Shown: positions 50,976 to 60,266 of the stretch, in pieces | How the letters are laid out: each line of letters begins with the position of its first letter | Numbering within the stretch: the stretch's first letter is position 1 | Assembly (NCBI GenBank): GCA_016709335.1 | Contig: JADJNC010000005.1 | Span: forward strand, 1 to 64,000 | DNA from: Candidatus Propionivibrio dominans | Lineage (GTDB): Bacteria > Pseudomonadota > Gammaproteobacteria > Burkholderiales > Rhodocyclaceae | Reading direction: 5' to 3' | Length of the DNA stretch: 64,000 nucleotides | Program-made: the position numbers and the translations under genes | The notes under the pieces: generated by a model | What the model saw: the letters and a program-made list of their open reading frames with translations, nothing else | Databases searched by the model: none | Told to the model about the DNA's origin: nothing

Positions 50976-51452
50976 TCAGTAGCGCTGCATGACACCGTTA
51001 TCGATGCGCACCTGATCGCCGACCCGGAAGCCGGTACGGGTGCTTTCCATCAATGATTGATATGAGCCGTCATTCATGCGTACGGTGATCCTGTCGGCCT
51101 CTGAAGTCTGCTGCTGTCGATTCTCCAGTTCGTGGCCGACGTAAGCACCACCGGCCGCGCCGACGACAGTCGCCACCGTGGTACCGCGACCGGCTCCCAC
51201 CTGGCTGCCGACGACGCCACCGATGACGGCACCGGCGAGAGTTCCCAGGCCGATGTGGCTACCGGCATCACCACTGTTCTGTTGCTGCACTGGTTCGATG
51301 GAGTACACCACGCCGTAGCCCGAGTAAACATTGCCCGAGCCGGCAACACCGGGGTTGGATGGATAAGGCATGGTGTTCGTGCTGACGCACCCCGTGAGCG
51401 TCAGGGCAGCAATCATTGCGAGCACTGATCCGAATTTGTTGATCGTTTTCAT
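50976..51452 (-). CDS. Glycine-zipper outer membrane lipoprotein, SlyB-like
   Basis: The start at 51452 has AGGAG seven bases upstream. The 158-residue product has a lipobox (LTLTGC), a Ser/Asn/Gly-rich spacer, a two-helix glycine zipper (LGTLAGAVIGGVVGSQVGAG, VVGAAGGAYVGHE) and a C-terminal beta domain (RITVRMNDGSYQSLMES). SlyB-type lipoproteins form rings that hold outer-membrane proteins under stress. A degenerate palindrome at 51571-51588 with AATCAT at the predicted -10 spacing lies upstream. Confidence 0.88.
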   Translation of the reverse strand: MKTINKFGSVLAMIAALTLTGCVSTNTMPYPSNPGVAGSGNVYSGYGVVYSIEPVQQQNSGDAGSHIGLGTLAGAVIGGVVGSQVGAGRGTTVATVVGAAGGAYVGHELENRQQQTSEADRITVRMNDGSYQSLMESTRTGFRVGDQVRIDNGVMQRY

Positions 51453-51570
51453 GACAAGTCTCCTGCGTAAGTTGAAGGGAACGCGTGCCGTATTGGATTT
51501 TGACGGCGCGGTCGATCCGGGTTCGTTTGTCGACCGGTAGGTCAATGATTGCTTAACCATGGAATTTATT

Positions 51571-51588
51571 CTGTGCGCTGCCACTCAT
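51571..51588 (-). promoter_or_regulatory. Stress palindrome copy 9, toward the SlyB-like gene
   Basis: CTGTGCG-CTGC-CACTCAT has one perfect arm and one weak arm. On the minus strand the upstream extension CGCTATGAG resembles other copies. AATCAT at 51545-51550 is 32 bp from the centre. No gene lies in 51453-51822. Confidence 0.45.
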
Positions 51589-51822
51589 AGCGCGCTGCTG
51601 CGAAAACCAGCTTAAGCGAGCCAGCGCACAGAAAAGGCCGGGTAACCCGCCCATCATTTCCCGTGCCGGGTCGACAGCCATCCGTATCGGCATTTTCCTG
51701 ACTGGCCCGCCTCAACTCCGGCTCGTGCGCGACAAGGCCAGCAGCCCGAACCTCGCCAGCCGCGGCATCGAAATTATTCATTCACATCATTGAAGCGGTT
51801 AAACCGCAGAATCCGGTATCAC

Positions 51823-53139
51823 ATGAGCTTTGCAATCTGGGCACTGATCGTCGGCGCGTTGCTGATCACGATGGCTCTTTCAGGCACCTTGCTGAAGCGG
51901 CTCCCGGTGAGTACCGCCCTGCTTTACCTGGCCGCCGGATATGGGCTCAGCCCCGCCGGTTTGAATCTGATGGCCCCCGATCCGCTGAACTACTCGGCGA
52001 TCCTGGAAAGGCTGGCCGAAGTGGCGGTGCTCATCTCCCTTTTTGCAGTCGGTCTCAAACTCGGCCTTCCCTTGACAGACAAGGGCTGGCGTTTGCCCGT
52101 ACGGCTGGCCATCGTTTCGATGACGATGACGGTGGCGCTGATCGCCTTGATCGGAACGCAGATTCTCGGCCTCTCGCTGGGCGCCGCCATCCTGCTCGGA
52201 GCCATCATCGCACCCACTGACCCGGTTCTGGCTTCCGATGTCCAGGTACTCGAGGCTGACGATAGGGACCGCCTGCGCTTCAGCCTTACGGGTGAAGGCG
52301 GCTTGAACGACGGTGCGGCCTTTCCCTTCGTGATGCTGGGCCTGGGCCTGCTCGGTCTGCACGATCTGGGCAGCGGCGGCTGGCGCTGGCTCGTCGTTGA
52401 CGTGCTGTGGGCGATCGGCGGCGGCCTGCTGATTGGCGGCGTGATGGGCACCTTGATCGGAAAACTGGTGGTCTACCTGCGCAGCCGCCACAAGGAGTCG
52501 GTCGGTCTCGACGAATTCCTCGCGCTGGGACTTATCGCACTGGTCTACGGACTGGCCGTGCTCAGCCACAGCTATGGCCTTCTGGCCGTTTTCTCTGCCG
52601 GCCTGGCCTTGCAGCGGGTCAAGGTACAACCTGGGAATCATGTCGGTCCGGCGGATCGTGAAATGGGTCTCCAGACCAAACAGGCCAAAGAAGCGCTTGC
52701 TACCCATTCGAAGTATGCCAGCGCTTTCATGATGCAGGAAGTGCGGGGATTCAACGATCAACTGGAACGCATCGCTGAGGTAGCGATCGTGCTGGTGCTT
52801 GGCGGGATGCTGTCTTACAGCTACCTCCCGGCCAACGCGGGCTGGTTGATACTGCTCCTGTTCCTGGTGGTCCGACCCGTTTCGGTATGGCTTGGATTGC
52901 TTGGTGCGCCGGTGTCGAGCGATCAGCGCCTGCTGATCTCCTGGTTCGGTATTCGCGGTATCGGCTCGATCTACTATTTGATGTACGCCATCAACCATGG
53001 CCTGACGCGTGCACTGGCGGGAGAGATTATCGCTCTCACACTGAGTGTTGTGGCTGTCTCCATCGTGGTGCACGGGATTTCCGTGACGCCGCTGATGAAT
53101 CTTTACTCGCGCAGAAAGTCTCGACGGAACAAACGCTGA
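51823..53139 (+). CDS. Cation:proton antiporter, CPA1 family
   Basis: From the ATG at 51823 the product is 438 residues with about 12 hydrophobic helices. The CPA1 ion-binding motif IIAPTDPVLASDVQVLE and LTGEGGLNDGAAFPFV are present, as in NhaP-type antiporters, with FGIRGIGSIYYLMYAINHG near the end. It exchanges Na+ or K+ for protons across the inner membrane. There is no C-terminal TrkA-like domain. It faces away from the SlyB-like gene and is convergent with yihY. Confidence 0.9.
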   Translation: MSFAIWALIVGALLITMALSGTLLKRLPVSTALLYLAAGYGLSPAGLNLMAPDPLNYSAILERLAEVAVLISLFAVGLKLGLPLTDKGWRLPVRLAIVSMTMTVALIALIGTQILGLSLGAAILLGAIIAPTDPVLASDVQVLEADDRDRLRFSLTGEGGLNDGAAFPFVMLGLGLLGLHDLGSGGWRWLVVDVLWAIGGGLLIGGVMGTLIGKLVVYLRSRHKESVGLDEFLALGLIALVYGLAVLSHSYGLLAVFSAGLALQRVKVQPGNHVGPADREMGLQTKQAKEALATHSKYASAFMMQEVRGFNDQLERIAEVAIVLVLGGMLSYSYLPANAGWLILLLFLVVRPVSVWLGLLGAPVSSDQRLLISWFGIRGIGSIYYLMYAINHGLTRALAGEIIALTLSVVAVSIVVHGISVTPLMNLYSRRKSRRNKR

Positions 53140-53189
53140 GTTTCATCAACCTGGATTCCGCCAGAAAACGAGCTTACCCTCACACTAGG

Positions 53190-54106
53190 CTATTTCCCGC
53201 TTTCGCCAAGTCGCTCGTACTCGGAAATGACCTGGGCGCCAAGCAACAGCAGTGTTGCGATGATCTCCATGCTGAACAGGGCCACCACGGCGGTCGTTAA
53301 CGATCCGTAAACGATACTCGCCCTGGAAAATGTGGCGAAATACCAGACCAGCAGGTGGCGGATGACTTCCCACAGCGAAGCCGTGAAAAATCCGCCGATT
53401 ATGGCATGGTGCCATGCTGTCCGGCCAACGGGAACAACGTAATAAATTGCCGAGAGAATAATGGTCTCTGCGCTCAGGCCAAGAAGATAGAGAAGCACCG
53501 TGGAAAGACCGCCCAGGGACCAATGCCACTGCATGAAAACAATACTGGTCACGGCCATCGCTTCAAGGCTTATTGAAACCAGTGTCAGGATCAGCAAACC
53601 GGCACCCAGAAAAAAACAACGCAATAGGGGATTAATGCAGAAATCAGGGCGTGGCGTTTCTTGATAACCCTGCGGTGAGAAAAAATCACCGCCATCGATT
53701 TTTCAAGCACCGAGAAAGCGAGTGAACTGAAGAACACCATCGTCACCAGCAATACCACACCGATGGCGGCGCGGTTTTCCAGAAAATGACTGAGGTCGAT
53801 CAGCAATGCGGCGGACTGACTCGGAACCAGCCATTCCAGATAGCGCCCGAGGGTGTCGAGCAACTCGGCCTGGTCGACCAGATGCGATAGAGCGATCACC
53901 GTCAGGATAAGGAACGGAATGATCGACAGCAAGGAGTAGTACGCAATGGCGCCGGCCATGAGTACTCCCTGATTGTTCTGGAAACCCCTCAGGGTCTGAA
54001 GCAGGAAATCGAGTGGATGCTTCAGAACGTGCAGGGTGTTATCGCCGAGAGGTTTCATCCAGTACGCTCGCCATAACCGGGACGTAAATTGTGCTTTTAA
54101 CCACAC
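53190..54106 (-). pseudogene. YihY/BrkB-family membrane protein with one frame break
   Basis: Two frames join into a normal YihY protein. Residues from 54106 to 53591 hold GVLMAGAIAYYSLLSIIPFL and FFSSLAFSVLEKSMAVIFSH. From 53624 to 53190 come VVPVGRTAWHHAIIGGFFTA and ASIVYGSLTTAVVALFSMEI. The switch lies at a run of T (minus strand) near 53610, so a single homopolymer indel is likely, and the gene may be intact in the organism. A start at 54058 (MKPLGDNT) is also possible. A palindrome at 54196 with TATTCT at the predicted -10 spacing lies upstream. Function of the family is unclear. Confidence 0.82.
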
Positions 54107-54195
54107 GGAATATCAAGGATTTACCGACAGGAATATCATGGGACAAGCGATTTTCGTTTATCAATTCCAAGAATAGGCATTCATTCCATCCCGTT

Positions 54196-54213
54196 CTGTG
54201 CGCTGGCGCTCAT
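54196..54213 (-). promoter_or_regulatory. Stress palindrome copy 10, toward yihY
   Basis: CTGTGCG-CTGG-CGCTCAT; on the minus strand it reads CGTTATGAGCG then CGCACAGAA. TATTCT at 54170-54175 is exactly 32 bp from the centre. Confidence 0.6.
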
Positions 54214-54250
54214 AACGCGTTGGACGCAAGCTGCTGCGCTTACCAGGGGA

Positions 54251-54313
54251 CTGCGGGAGAAGGGACGGGGATCAGGGCTTACGCTATTTGCATCACACTG
54301 AACTGCGGCTTCA
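54251..54313. repeat. Dispersed 63-bp repeat, copy 1
   Basis: CTGCGGGAGAAGGGACGGGG and the following 43 bases match 57051-57113 at about 86 percent by eye. It is noncoding. It fills much of the gap 54107-54416. Confidence 0.6.
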
Positions 54314-54416
54314 AGTGCTCGAAAGTCAACGAGCTGACGCTTATGTTCGATAGCAGACAGATGTGCTGATCTGACTCGTGCGACAGTCTCGTGACGCAAT
54401 TCACTGGAGACTCATC

Positions 54417-54545
54417 ATGGCATTTCCCCTTCCTGCATCCACAGACGAACCCCGGTCCGCGAACCTGCTTTTGCCTGATCACCCCGAAAGCATTCAAACT
54501 TTTGCAAATTCTGTATCTCGGCGTTTTGCGGAGTCCTCATCATGA
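54417..54545 (+). CDS. Possible 42-residue leader-like protein
   Basis: An ATG after GGAGA opens 42 codons (MAFPLPASTDEPRSANLLLP, ending RRFAESSS). Its TGA overlaps the ATG of the next gene in ATGA fashion, which suggests translational coupling. No motif is recognised and it may not be made; the ribosome site and overlap are the only support. Confidence 0.4.
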   Translation: MAFPLPASTDEPRSANLLLPDHPESIQTFANSVSRRFAESSS

Positions 54546-55441
54546 TCCGCATCGAGTTGCAGGTTGATTTGAACTATGAGGTCGACGCCGGCGGCGCCGA
54601 CTTCGTATTCAACGTCCACGCTGCGCGCACGCCAAGCCAGACCATCGTTGCCGAAGACTTCCTGCTCAGCCAGTCCGTCGCTCAGCAGATGCATACGGAC
54701 CCGGTTACCGGCAATCGTTACATGCGCGTACGCGCCATGCACGGCGACCTGAGGCTGACGTACACCGCTACTGTCGACCTTGCCCACCACTTCGACGAAC
54801 CCGCGCAGATTGCCGAGATACCCGTACGCTACCTTCCGCCCGAGGTAATTGGCTACATTTACCCCAGCCGCTACTGCCAATCGGACCGGCTGATCAAAAT
54901 GGCGACCAGCGAGTTCGGCGGGATCTGCCAGGGGTATAAGCGGGTGCTGGCAATCCAGGACTGGGTCCGACGGCGCGTTACCTTTACGTCAAACAGTTCG
55001 AACTCGAATACCTCAGCCGTCGATACGCTGATCGAGCAGGTCGGCGTTTGTCGCGACTTCGCCCACCTGATGATTGCGCTGTGCCGCGCCGTCAGTATTC
55101 CTGCGCGCTTCGCGACCGGTACGGACTACGGCGCCGACCCGGCACTCGGCCCGCCCGACTTTCAGGCTTACGTCGAGGTTTATCTCGGAGACCGCTGGTA
55201 TATCTTCGATCCGTCAGGCACCGCTATCCCGATGGGATTCGTGCGCTTCGGCACCGGACGCGACGCCGCCGACGTGGCATTTGCCACAATTTTTGGCGGC
55301 GTCAGGTCGCATGCGCCTATGATCCGCACCACAGCCATTGAAGATCCGGAACGCGGTATGGTTCTCCCGCATCACTGCCAAGAGGCCTTGTCGACAGACA
55401 GCGGAACCCGGGCTTGTGTCGGGCACCTGAATCATCGCTGA
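54542..55441 (+). CDS. Transglutaminase-like domain protein lacking the catalytic His
   Basis: This 299-residue protein has the N-terminal beta domain (about 1-100) and transglutaminase-like core (about 110-250) of the SMc04355-like group, with EQVGVCRDFAHLMIALCRAV (Cys170) and GDRWYIFDPSG (Asp223). In relatives the His sits in a DFHAY/HAW block; here it is DFQAYVEVYLG with Gln208. So the Cys-His-Asp triad is incomplete and protease or ligase activity is doubtful unless another His serves. The rest, TGRDAADVAFATIFG, is well conserved, which argues for a maintained fold. The start overlaps the small frame at 54417. Confidence 0.85.
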   Translation: MIRIELQVDLNYEVDAGGADFVFNVHAARTPSQTIVAEDFLLSQSVAQQMHTDPVTGNRYMRVRAMHGDLRLTYTATVDLAHHFDEPAQIAEIPVRYLPPEVIGYIYPSRYCQSDRLIKMATSEFGGICQGYKRVLAIQDWVRRRVTFTSNSSNSNTSAVDTLIEQVGVCRDFAHLMIALCRAVSIPARFATGTDYGADPALGPPDFQAYVEVYLGDRWYIFDPSGTAIPMGFVRFGTGRDAADVAFATIFGGVRSHAPMIRTTAIEDPERGMVLPHHCQEALSTDSGTRACVGHLNHR

Positions 55442-55591
55442 TCAGGTGCAGACAGCTCACAATTGCCGGATCCTTGATTCTTTAAACCGCCGTTATGCAC
55501 GAGCGCCGCAACACCAGGTTTAACCGGTGTTTTGCCCTCACCCCATCCCTCTCCCGCAGGGCGAGGGGGTTTGCTCCCTTCTACCTGCGGG
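55442..55591. other. Insertion target region
   Basis: This short noncoding stretch contains the left half of a CTCTCCCGCAGGGCGAGGG-type repeat into which the IS inserted. ACCTGCGGG at 55583-55591 is the left target duplication. Confidence 0.6.
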
Positions 55592-57048
55592 CTAATCTAT
55601 GCACACATCTTTTGTAGCCAATTTCCAGCCTTGGCAGATCGCCGAGAGGCGCTGCAATCCATGAAGCATGGTGATGGGGCCGGGCTTGGCTTCGGAAGCA
55701 TAGCCCTTCCACCCGCCCAGACGCGCATGACCCATGCGGCTTGGGCAAGGGAGCCTGTACGGTGAGGGTTTTTCTGCTTTTGCGTTTTTCCTTCAAGGGT
55801 CGGTCGTATGCGCTGCAAGACTTCGATCTCGTCCGCATTGAATACGTCGGCGGCTTGAACGGCACTGTGTCCGTCGCGGGCCAAGGTCAATTGCATGGTG
55901 AGCACCGCCGCCTGAATGGCCAGACAGGCCAGCTTGGTCAGTCCCGCCGCAGTTTCAACCTGGCTGGACTCAGGTTCAAGCCCTGCTTCTTCAAGGTTCG
56001 GAACAGTTGTTCGATGTGCCAGCGCTGCCGGTACCAGTCGACGCATTGCAAGGCCTCCTCAAGACATGCGATACGGTGCGTGGTCAGCAGGCGCCAATGA
56101 ATGGGCGCTTCATTGCCCACCACGCTGCCTGGCAATTCTTTGACTTCAACAACGCTCAATTCAATCTGCGGCGGTGCGCTTTGTCCGAGCAGGAGGCGGG
56201 ACGCCGAATCGTGACACGCCCAAAGCGTACGTCCAGCGGGCTTGGTGGGCGCTGCGCTTGCCCGGGCGGGCCGGCACGTCAAAGCAGTGGGTGCCTTGTG
56301 CGGGTTGCGCATCGATCCACGCATACAGTTTATCGCCAGCGGCCAGGGTGCGGTCACGGCAAGCACGCGTGAGCAGATGCGTGCGCTCGTCAGGCACCCT
56401 CGCCCATTCTTCATAGATATCGCTTTCCCGGTCGGCAATGATCGTCACCATGGCCGCTTGGACAGGCAATTCTTGCCGGCTTCGGCGACGTCCAGCCAGC
56501 GGTAGGATTCCTGTCTTCTATCGGGAGTTTCCGGTAAGCGGGAGGCTTTGCCGGTCCTGATCCAGTGATGAATGTGCGCCAAGCCAAGACAGGCGCCATC
56601 ACTGGCATCAACAACCAGCAAGGGATGGAGAAACATGCCCACGTCGCGTCCATTCCCTACCGTGCCAAGGCCGCTGACGCGACCTGCGTGGGCTTGGTGG
56701 TTCAGCTCTGTCGTGTCCTGGATCGCCAGCACATGCCGTCGCCCCGCGGCAATCGCTCCGGTTCGCGCACAGGCACTGACGATCAACTGTGCAGGCGTCA
56801 CTTTGTCATTCGCCAGCCAGCGACCATACTGCACCTCTCGCGCCCTGCTTCCTGCCAGTTGCCGAAGACAGACCGTCTGCTTCGACACCATGCTTTGAAA
56901 CAGTGCCGCGCCGTTTTTTTTAACCGAACATCGCCAAAATCACCCACATCGTAGGTCTCATTCCTCTCCAACGCTTGCATACTTTCCATGTCAATCCTCC
57001 GGTTATCATTCACCAAAAGATTTAAAGCAAAATGTGTGCATAGATTAG
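55592..57048 (-). mobile_element. IS4-family insertion sequence with perfect ends and 9-bp target duplication
   Basis: The element is 1457 bp with 17-bp perfect terminal repeats (CTAATCTATGCACACAT) and flanking ACCTGCGGG duplications at 55583-55591 and 57049-57057. The transposase gene runs on the minus strand from 56989 (MESMQALERNETYDVGDFGD). DVGMFLHPLLVVDASDG, VTIIADRESDIYEEW and WYRQRWHIEQLFRTLKKQGL (the Y-R-E-K signature of IS4/Tn5 enzymes) appear in order. At least five frame changes interrupt it. Clean ends indicate a recent insertion, so sequencing indels explain the breaks better than decay. Confidence 0.92.
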
Positions 57049-57050
57049 AC

Positions 57051-57113
57051 CTGCGGGAGAAGGGCCGGGGATGAGGGCCTACGATATTGGCATCACACTG
57101 AAGAGCGGTTTTA
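57051..57113. repeat. Dispersed 63-bp repeat, copy 2
   Basis: It matches 54251-54313. The right target duplication of the IS overlaps its left edge, so the IS landed at the border of this repeat. Confidence 0.6.
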
Positions 57114-57205
57114 ACCTTGATTTCTACCCACTCCGCCTGAGCCCGCTTCAGACCCATCCAACGGCGTGATCAGTAAGGCACTGCTTGCGTTGTGTCATCC
57201 AGCGG

Positions 57206-59780
57206 TTAGCCGTTTCTGAGCCTTTTCGACCGGGAACCTGGTGGGCGTCTGGCGGCCACCGCCCAGCGGTAGAAGCCCTGCTTGGCCAGTTCGACAACGA
57301 AGAGATAGACAATCACCATGCCGCCGAGGATGTAATAAAACCGGGCAGGTGGCGGCACAAAGCCAAAATAGTGGCCTATCGGCGTGAACGGCAATATCAC
57401 GGCGCTGGCGACAACGGCCAGCGAGGTAGCCGTCAGCAGAGGATTGGCGCGGCTTTTCAGGGGATTTCCCCGGGTGCGGATGATGAAGATCACCAGCACC
57501 TGGGTGCACAGCGATTCAACGAACCAGCCGGTCTGGAACAGCTTCTCGTCGGCCTGCAGGACGACCAGCATGACGTAGAAAGTCAGGAAGTCGAACGCGG
57601 AGCTGACCGGCCCGATCACCAGCATGAAGTTGCGTATGAAAGTCATGTCGAGCACGCGCGGGGTATGAACATCAACCGCATCCACCTTGTCCAGCGGGAT
57701 CGGAATTTCCGAGATGTCGTAGAGAATGTTGTTGAGCAGGATCTGCGTCGGCAGCATCGGCAGGAAGGGCAGGAACAGCGCCGCCCCGGCCATGCTGAAC
57801 ATGTTGCCGAAGTTGGAACTGGTACCCATCATGATGTACTTCATGATGTTGCCAAAAGTGCGTCGCCCTTCGAGAACGCCGGAATGCAGGACGTGCAGGT
57901 CATGTTTCAGAAGAATCATGTCCGCCGCCTCCTTGGCCACGTCCACGGCCGAATCGACCGATAAACCGACATCCGCCGAATGCAGCGATGGCGCGTCGTT
58001 GATGCCGTCGCCCAGATAGCCGACGACGTGGCCGCGTGCCCTGAGCGCCAGGATCACCCGGTCCTTCTGCGCCGGATTGACCCGGCAGAAGAGGTTCACC
58101 GTTTCGACCCGGGCCTGCAGGGCGTAATCGTCCATCTGTGCGATTTCCTTCCCGGTCAGCAATCCGGTGACCGGGATCTTCAGCTCGGCGCACACATGCC
58201 GGGTCACCAGATCGCTGTCGCCGGTGACGATCTTGATCGCTACGCCGATGCGGGCCAGCGCGGCCAGTGCGGCGGCGGCACTGGCCTTGGGCGGATCGAG
58301 AAAGGCGGCGAAACCGGCGAGCACCAGCTCGCTTTCGTCGCTCACCACGGCATGAGGATGGTCCATCGGCACCTCGCGCCAGGCGATGCCCAATGCCCGG
58401 AAGCCTTCTTCCTCAAGCGCGTGGTACTGGCTGCGAATCTTCGCCAGCGATGTCGTCCACCGGGCGCTGCGCTGCGGCGCCATCCGCTTCATAGTGTGTA
58501 CATAATCCGACGATCTCGTCGGGAGCGCCCTTCACCACCAGCCAGCGTGTCTTGCCGTTATCGATCAGTACCGAAACGCGACGGCGCTCGAAGTCGAAGG
58601 GAACCTCGTCGATTTTTTTCCAGGCGCCGGTTTCGATGTGCTGATGTTCGAGAATGGCTTCGTCAAGCGGGCTTTTCAGGCCGGTCTCGAAAAAGCTGTT
58701 GTAATAGGCCAGTTCAAGTACCCGCTCGCTGGGTTGGCCTTGCGCATCGACATGTTTTTCCAGGCGGATTTTAGCCTCGGTCAGGGTACCGGTCTTGTCG
58801 GTGCACAACACATCCATTGAACCCAGATCCTGAATGGCCGTCAGCCGCTTGACAATCATGTGCAATTTCGCCATGCGCATGGCCCCCCGCGACAGCGTTA
58901 CCGAGACCACCATCGGCAACTCCGGCGTCAGACCGACGGCGAGCGCCACGGCAAACAGGAAAGATTCCAGCCACGGCTTGTGGAAAAAGGCATTGGCCAG
59001 CAGCACGAACATCACCATCAGGATGGTCAGCCGCATGATCAGCACGCCGAAGTGACGGGTGCCGATTTCGAACGAGGTCGGTTCCGACGGCCGCGAGACG
59101 CTGTCGGCAATTTCGCCGATTGCTGTCTCCGCACCGGTCTTTACGACCCGCATCCGGGCGCTGCCGCTGACCACCGAGGTCGCCATGAATACCGCGTTGC
59201 TCGCTTCCTGGAGTTCGGTCGCCGTAGCCGCCAGCACCCCCGGCCGCTTTTCAACCGGGTAGGACTCACCGGTCAGGGCGGATTGTTTGACAAAGAAATC
59301 ATGCGCTTCCAGCACCCTCCCGTCGGCCGGAATCATGTCACCCGCCGAGAGCACGACGAGATCCCCCGCAACCACCTCGGTCACCGGTATCTCGATTTGC
59401 CGGCCATCGCGCAGCACGTTGGTGCGCACCGAAACCGACTGGCGCAACTTGTTCGCCGCAGTGTTGGCGCGGTACTCCTGGACAAAATCCAGCGTGACGC
59501 TGAGCAGAACGATGCAGGTGATGATGACGAAGTTGGTCACTTCCCCGGTGAACGCCGAAACCGCGCTGGCAACCAGCAGGATAATGACGAGTGGATTTCT
59601 GAAACGCGCCAGATACTGGAGCAGCAGCGATTTTTCCGGCCGCTCAAGGAAGGAGTTGGGGCCAAATCTGGCCAGCCGGTCTTTGGCCTCGACGCTCGAC
59701 AGACCGCTGGCATCAGTCGCCAGTTCGGCCTGGGGTTCCGTCAGAGGTGACAGCCACCAGCTCGGGTTATCCTCGGGCAT
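57206..59780 (-). pseudogene. Magnesium-translocating P-type ATPase (MgtA type), one frame break
   Basis: From MPEDNPSWWLSPLTEPQAEL at 59780 (AGGTGA upstream) the protein runs through SALTGESYPVEK, PELPMVVSVTLSRGAMRMAK, CTDKTGTLTEAKIRLE (phosphorylated Asp) and VSVLIDNGKTRWLVVKGAP to about 58450. It continues in the next frame with YHALEEEGFRALGIAWRE, IVTGDSDLVTRHVC, YLGDGINDAPSLHSADVGLS and the C-terminal helices. A single indel near 58450 separates two otherwise intact parts of a normal protein of about 857 residues. P-type 3B ATPases import Mg2+. Palindrome copy 11 lies 186 bp upstream. Confidence 0.88.
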
Positions 59781-59965
59781 TGCATTCACCTGAATCTTTC
59801 CTGGGGTAGTGCGCTGGCCGCATTCATGACCTGCCTGCGACAGCTTGTGGGCATGTCCAGCCTTGTCATTCCTCTCCACATTCCCGTCCCGTACTTTTCA
59901 CGTGAGGAAGGGCGGTTACCGGTTTTCTTCACGGCCATCAGCTTGCTCTGAGCGCTCCAGGCCGT

Positions 59966-59983
59966 CTGTTCGCTAACGAACAC
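59966..59983 (-). promoter_or_regulatory. Stress palindrome copy 11 (TGTTC variant), toward mgtA
   Basis: CTGTTCG-CTAA-CGAACAC is nearly identical to copy 6. The minus strand ends CGAACAGAC, pointing at mgtA. No -10 box is clear at the usual spacing. The gap 59781-60266 holds this site, copy 12 and a leader-like repeat but no gene. Confidence 0.5.
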
Positions 59984-60075
59984 AGCCTGATCGCCCAGTC
60001 TATACCGGTTTATGAAATCGATTCCATTCAGGCGCATGGAATGGCGTGTTTGATCGCTGCCATAACGGGAAAACA

Positions 60076-60104
60076 TTCATACTTTCCTCACCGTAACGGA
60101 GACG
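60076..60104 (+). repeat. Copy of the BON gene leader
   Basis: About 29 bases with CTTTC, CACCGTAACGGA and GACG match 47401-47430, just upstream of the BON start. Here no BON gene follows, so it looks like a duplicated leader ahead of the crp-type gene. Confidence 0.45.
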
Positions 60105-60108
60105 CGTT

Positions 60109-60126
60109 ATGTGCGCTAGCGCCCAG
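60109..60126 (+). promoter_or_regulatory. Stress palindrome copy 12, upstream of the Crp/Fnr gene
   Basis: ATGTGCG-CTAG-CGCCCAG with the upstream extension GCGTT; one arm mismatch. It is oriented toward the Crp/Fnr gene, 141 bp before its start. No clear -10 box lies at the 32-bp spacing, so control here may differ. Confidence 0.55.
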
Positions 60127-60266
60127 ACCAGCGACTGATTTTACTCCACCATGCGGATAGCACATCCTGGCAAAGTTGCACAACCGGGATGGCAATCGAT
60201 ACCGGCAGTGCATCGCCTGCGGTGCGCGTGTCGAGTAAATAGTTTTGTATCACAAGGAGAATTCCA

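Noticed and set aside
59781..59965. Magnesium riboswitch or leader peptide before the MgtA-type gene
   Set aside because: I could not find the expected stems or a convincing leader frame.
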